Origin: CAZLMW01 sp964560875
GTDB taxonomy: Bacteria > Myxococcota_A > UBA9042
Direction of reading: 5' to 3'
NCBI GenBank assembly: GCA_964560875.1
Contig: CAZLMW010000035.1
Span: 5,637 to 69,636, forward strand
DNA length: 64,000 nucleotides
Positions 61,163 to 64,000 of this stretch are shown one piece after another; positions within the stretch are counted from its first letter, which is position 1; the number at the start of each line of letters is the position of its first letter. A program made the position numbers and the translations under genes. The notes beneath the pieces were generated by a model that had not been told where the DNA came from, did no database searches, and worked only from the letters and a program-made list of their open reading frames with translations.

Positions 61163-61645
61163 TCAGGCTTTGCGCGTGGCGACCAGCGCGTCGAGCAAGC
61201 CTTCGCAGCCACGGCGGCAGATCTGGAACACGTGTTCGAACCCGTCGCCTGCACCGTAGTACGGGTCGGGGACGTCCAACGTGCTGCCGGGCGTCGTCGC
61301 GTCCCACGATCTGAGAAACGACAGGCGCTCACGATCGGCATCGTTGCGGGCGAGCCGTCGCAGGGCACCCATGTTCGCTGCGTCCATGGCGACCACGTGG
61401 TCGAATCGATCGAAGTCCGAGACGACGAACTGCCGGGAGCGGCTCGTGAGATCGATGCCGTGGCGTCTGGCAGCGGCCCGGGATCGCGGATCGGCTCGCT
61501 CGCCTGCGTGGTAGGCTGACGTTCCGGCGCTATCAACGCGGATTTGGTCGCCGAGGTTTGCGTCCGCCACGAGCTGTAGCATCACCCCCTCGGCTGTCGG
61601 GGAGCGGCAGATGTTGCCGAGGCAGACGAAACAGATCCGGAGCAT
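61163..61645 (-). CDS. Low-molecular-weight protein tyrosine phosphatase
   Basis: 160 residues from the ATG at 61645, which gives the usual N-terminus MLRICFVCLGNICRSP; an upstream in-frame ATG at 61684 would add 13 atypical residues. The P-loop C-x5-R is Cys8 to Arg14, and the general-acid loop is DVPDPYYG. LMW-PTPs remove phosphate from Tyr and often work with bacterial tyrosine kinases in polysaccharide export, or reverse arsenate reduction. No kinase or capsule gene is nearby. It lies downstream of the AbrB-type gene, on the same strand but about 95 bases away. Confidence 0.88.
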   Translation of the reverse strand: MLRICFVCLGNICRSPTAEGVMLQLVADANLGDQIRVDSAGTSAYHAGERADPRSRAAARRHGIDLTSRSRQFVVSDFDRFDHVVAMDAANMGALRRLARNDADRERLSFLRSWDATTPGSTLDVPDPYYGAGDGFEHVFQICRRGCEGLLDALVATRKA

Positions 61646-61739
61646 GGGCCGCCAATGCGCGAAAGAAGCGTCGCGTGCGGCCATGCTGACACGGCACCGG
61701 GGGCACGCTCAAGCACGCCCCCGGCCCGTCAGCACTTGT

Positions 61740-61937
61740 CTAGCGCGAATGGATCTGCTGGCTTGGGCGCCGCTGACCACCAGCGCTGGCAGTCGTCTGC
61801 ACAGGGCGGACGACGACAGCGCCGTTTTCGACGGTCAGTTCGACCTTCGTGTGTGGGACGATGCCGGCTTCGCGCAGCAGGGGTCGATCGATGATTACGC
61901 CGTAGCTGTTGCCGATCGTTGCAAGCTTCTTGACCAT
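61740..61937 (-). CDS. AbrB/MazE-type small DNA-binding protein
   Basis: 65 residues. The ATG at 61937 has AAGGAG seven bases upstream, so the longer frame to 62081 is rejected. The N-terminal 45 residues form a swapped-hairpin AbrB/MazE domain (KKLATIGNSYGVIIDRPLL, then TKVELTVENGAVVVRPV). Such proteins are antitoxins or transition-state regulators that bind DNA as dimers. No toxin-like gene follows, so it is an orphan antitoxin-like regulator. The C-terminus is short and basic. A candidate promoter lies at 62063-62091. Confidence 0.82.
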   Translation of the reverse strand: MVKKLATIGNSYGVIIDRPLLREAGIVPHTKVELTVENGAVVVRPVQTTASAGGQRRPSQQIHSR

Positions 61938-62062
61938 GGTAGTGCTCCTTGATGTCGGGGCTTTCGGTTTTTCTGTCGGGGTTGAGAGGAAACGCCTGGC
62001 TTTTCTCCTCGGATGCCACCGCGTCGGTCCGCCGAAGCGAGCCTCCCGAAGCGGCAGAAGTG

Positions 62063-62091
62063 TGATAACGAAGTGTCTCATGTTGAGTCAA
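62063..62091 (-). promoter_or_regulatory. Candidate sigma-70-type promoter for the AbrB-type gene
   Basis: On the minus strand TTGACT (62086-62091) and TTATCA (62063-62068) are 17 bases apart. The leader would be about 120 bases. GTGTC...GACAC arms and two related TGTCTCAT/TGTCCCAT words (62070-62120) lie over it and could be operator sites. Confidence 0.35.
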
Positions 62092-62154
62092 GCGAAAATG
62101 TCCCATTCTGACACAGTTTATATCTAACCGATTGGTTTTACAGACTATTTAGAA

Positions 62155-63927
62155 ATGCATGCATGCCCGATAAAAGCCGTACGTACGGCGATGAGGCCAA
62201 CGCGGCCGACCCCGCAAGCGCGGTTGGCCGTCACGCGGCTGTGCGCGGTCGCGATTGCATCGAGCTGTGTCGTGACGTTCGCTTCCGTGAGCACGGGGTT
62301 GGCAGCGGAACATGCCAGCAAGTCGAGCCGCAAGAAGGCGCGCAAACCAAAGCGGTCGATGCGCAAATCCGCGAAGCAGCGGCGAAGCAAGCCGGCGCGC
62401 AACAAGCCCACGAAGAAGACAGGCAGGAAGACGAAAAGGAAGAACGCGGCGAAAAAGAAGCGCTCGGCGAAGAAGCGAAAGTCGGCGAAGAAGAAGAGCT
62501 CAGCGAAAAAACGAAAGTCGGCGAAGAAGAGCTCAGCGAAGAAGAAGAACGCGGCGAAGAAGCGAAAGTCGGCGAAGAAGAAGAGCTCAGCCAGGACTAC
62601 GACGCGTCGCAAGATCGCCCGCGGCAAGAGGGGGCGGGGAACAAAGACGGCAACCAAGTCCAAACGCGGCAGGCGGGGCAAATCCAAGCGTCGCCGCAAG
62701 CTGACGGCCAAGCAGAAAGCGGCGCAAGCTCGTCGGGCCGAAAAGCGTGCCGCCAAGCTGGCGAAGTCGCGGCGCAAAGCGTTCAAGTCGAAGCTGCGGC
62801 GCTGCAAGTCCCGATCGGCCAAACGTTCGCGGCGTTGTCGGAAACTGTTCGCGGCCTACAAGGCGTTCAGCAAGGCGGAGAAGGCGCGTGTTGAAGCGCT
62901 CAAGAAGCGGCGTTACCTGGCGAAGATGAAGCGCAAATGCCGCAGCAGGCGACACAAGCGGTCCAAGGTTTGTCGGAAATTCCTCGCGGAGCGGCGACGC
63001 AAGGCGATGTACGACCGGATCTGCGGCAGGCGTTACGGGCGGGCCCGTCGGCGGGAGTCTATCGCCCGGTTCGCACGTCGGTATCGCGTTTCGGAAGGAA
63101 CCGTTCGGCGCCTCAACAACCTGGGCAAGGCGCGCCGCTTGCGGTATCGGCGCCGCTATCTCGTCTATCGATCGCCGTGGGACGGTCAACGGCTGCACGG
63201 CGGCAAGCTGCTCGGCGCGCGACCGGGCGTATTCGCGATGCAACGACCCCAGCGCGGCTGGGGCAAACCGTTCGCGGTGGATTTGATCGCCGCGTCGGCC
63301 GAGGCGGTTCATGCGACGGATCCTCTCGCGTCGCGCCTCGTTGTCGGGGACTTGAGCAAGAAAGGCGGTGGCTGCATCCCGCCCCATCGCAGCCATCGCG
63401 GGGGCCTCGACGCCGACATTGGCTACTACATGCTCGGCGGCAAACAGCGCGGCTGGCTGCAGCTGGCTCAGCCGGAGACGATCGACGCTGATCGCACGTG
63501 GCGCCTGCTCAAGGGGTTTCTGGTCACGCGCCGGCTCCAATACGCGTTCATCGACTACGGACTGCAACGGCCGCTGTACGAAGCGGCGCTGCGTCACGGC
63601 GAAAGCAAGGAGTCGCTGCGGCGCGTCTTCCAGTACCCGCGGCCCCGGTCGGCATCGAAGGCTGGGATTATTCGTCATTTGCGTGGCCACGCCGACCACA
63701 TGCATGTGCGGTTTATGTGCCCGAACGCGAGCTGCACGCTGCCCGACGCCGCCCGGTCGGGGATCATGTCGACGCGGGCCAACCGGCACGGTGGCGCAGG
63801 ACGGCACGCACGAAGCGCGATTCGGCACCGACACCGCGTCGGACGCGGCAGGCGGATCCGCAGAATCGCCAAGCGAGCGCGCACCCTCATCATGCCGCCC
63901 GCGCTCGACGGACATCGAAAGCCGTGA
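62155..63927 (+). CDS. Exported LysM and MepA-type murein endopeptidase with polycationic region
   Basis: 590 residues. A signal peptide lies in the first 50 (LAVTRLCAVAIASSCVV, then LAAEHA); the ATG at 62191 is an alternative start. Residues about 55-275 are extremely rich in Lys, Arg, Ser and Ala, with repeats such as KKRKSAKKKSSAKK. About 298-342 form a LysM-like domain (ESIARFARRYRVSEGTVRRL). The C-terminal domain (about 358-525) matches penicillin-insensitive murein endopeptidase M74, with metal ligands in PPHRSHRGGLDADIG and HADHMHVRF. MepA cleaves DD-cross-links of peptidoglycan in the periplasm. The basic region is not part of ordinary MepA; it may hold the enzyme on wall or LPS anions. 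The protein ends in another basic tail. No gene follows before the end of the window. Confidence 0.85.
   Translation: MHACPIKAVRTAMRPTRPTPQARLAVTRLCAVAIASSCVVTFASVSTGLAAEHASKSSRKKARKPKRSMRKSAKQRRSKPARNKPTKKTGRKTKRKNAAKKKRSAKKRKSAKKKSSAKKRKSAKKSSAKKKNAAKKRKSAKKKSSARTTTRRKIARGKRGRGTKTATKSKRGRRGKSKRRRKLTAKQKAAQARRAEKRAAKLAKSRRKAFKSKLRRCKSRSAKRSRRCRKLFAAYKAFSKAEKARVEALKKRRYLAKMKRKCRSRRHKRSKVCRKFLAERRRKAMYDRICGRRYGRARRRESIARFARRYRVSEGTVRRLNNLGKARRLRYRRRYLVYRSPWDGQRLHGGKLLGARPGVFAMQRPQRGWGKPFAVDLIAASAEAVHATDPLASRLVVGDLSKKGGGCIPPHRSHRGGLDADIGYYMLGGKQRGWLQLAQPETIDADRTWRLLKGFLVTRRLQYAFIDYGLQRPLYEAALRHGESKESLRRVFQYPRPRSASKAGIIRHLRGHADHMHVRFMCPNASCTLPDAARSGIMSTRANRHGGAGRHARSAIRHRHRVGRGRRIRRIAKRARTLIMPPALDGHRKP
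62440..62600 (+). repeat. Lys-rich in-frame DNA repeats
   Basis: The words GCGAAAGTCGGCGAAGAAG and GAGCTCAGCGAA recur three times with small changes and encode KKRKSAKKKSSAKK. They form the densest part of the polycationic region. Slippage here would keep or break the frame depending on unit length, so length variation between strains is likely. Confidence 0.75.
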
Positions 63928-64000
63928 AGCGCGACACCTTGGCAGCCGCCTCCAGGCCCGATTGGAAGTCGCTGACTGAGCGATAACCCGGGTCCGGGCC
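63928..64000. other. Window end, no feature
   Basis: 73 bases after the endopeptidase stop. No gene, hairpin or promoter could be assigned. Confidence 0.5.

Noticed and set aside
62163..62894. Acidic repeat protein in another frame of the endopeptidase gene
   Set aside because: Lys-coding repeats read one base out give Glu-rich words; the true frame has a signal peptide and catalytic motifs.

Overview
The window is GC-rich chromosomal DNA, almost wall to wall with genes, from a draft assembly: two runs of exactly 100 N lie inside one repetitive gene. The gene content suggests a Myxococcota-type (deltaproteobacterial) bacterium. This is an inference from style, not from a marker gene. The style includes a Ser/Thr kinase fused to ATPase and TPR modules, an FHA-type sigma-54 activator, many lipoproteins with Ser/Gly/Asp-rich linkers, eukaryote-like adhesive modules, zinc-ribbon/GYF proteins and a sigma-region-4-like regulator. 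No rRNA, tRNA, CRISPR, insertion sequence or phage gene was seen.

Layout. 1-3322: end of a TPR protein, then nadB and a DUF1415 gene. 3331-8691: divergent sigma-54 activator and giant kinase. 8714-11323: beta-helix lipoprotein and a crotonase. 11749-20168: a giant lipoprotein with a somatomedin-B-like domain, Dictyostelium-type Cys repeats and at least eleven CARDB modules. 20281-30090: a compact divergent cluster of four ATP-grasp ligases, two alpha/beta hydrolases, an S51-type peptidase and a glycogen-synthase-like enzyme. 30238-32087: a calpain-like protease followed by a small acidic protein. 32214-38097: P-domain/fibrinogen-like secreted protein, sugar-kinase-like phosphotransferase and CehA/McbA-type metallohydrolase. 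38270-47852 (minus strand): helical hypothetical, PEGA lipoprotein, DRE-TIM condensing enzyme, a three-subunit 4-hydroxybenzoyl-CoA-reductase-type molybdoenzyme, a secreted FHA protein and PabB. 48083-51857: hypothetical, DnaC-like ATPase, GspF/PilC-like protein and a membrane-anchored protein. 51858-52771: a structured non-coding stretch. 52772-57291: sigma-region-4-like regulator, degenerate PurH homologue, zinc-finger/GYF protein and double-hotdog hydratase. 57327-61645: TlpA-like thioredoxin, a possible BPI/TULIP-type lipoprotein and a low-molecular-weight tyrosine phosphatase. 61740-63927: AbrB-type protein and a polycationic LysM/murein endopeptidase.

The best candidate for an undescribed system is 20281-30090. 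Five minus-strand genes (S51 peptidase, Fes-like esterase, ATP-grasp, esterase, ATP-grasp) are tightly packed, with two ATGA overlaps. They diverge from three plus-strand genes (ATP-grasp, ATP-grasp, GT5). Four peptide/amide-forming ligases beside a peptidase, two hydrolases and a glycosyltransferase suggest synthesis and turnover of an amide-linked, possibly glycosylated small molecule or storage polymer. The product cannot be deduced from sequence alone. Other points of interest are the calpain-like protease with its possible immunity partner, a PurH pseudoenzyme, and evidence that both assembly gaps in the giant gene are k-mer artefacts.
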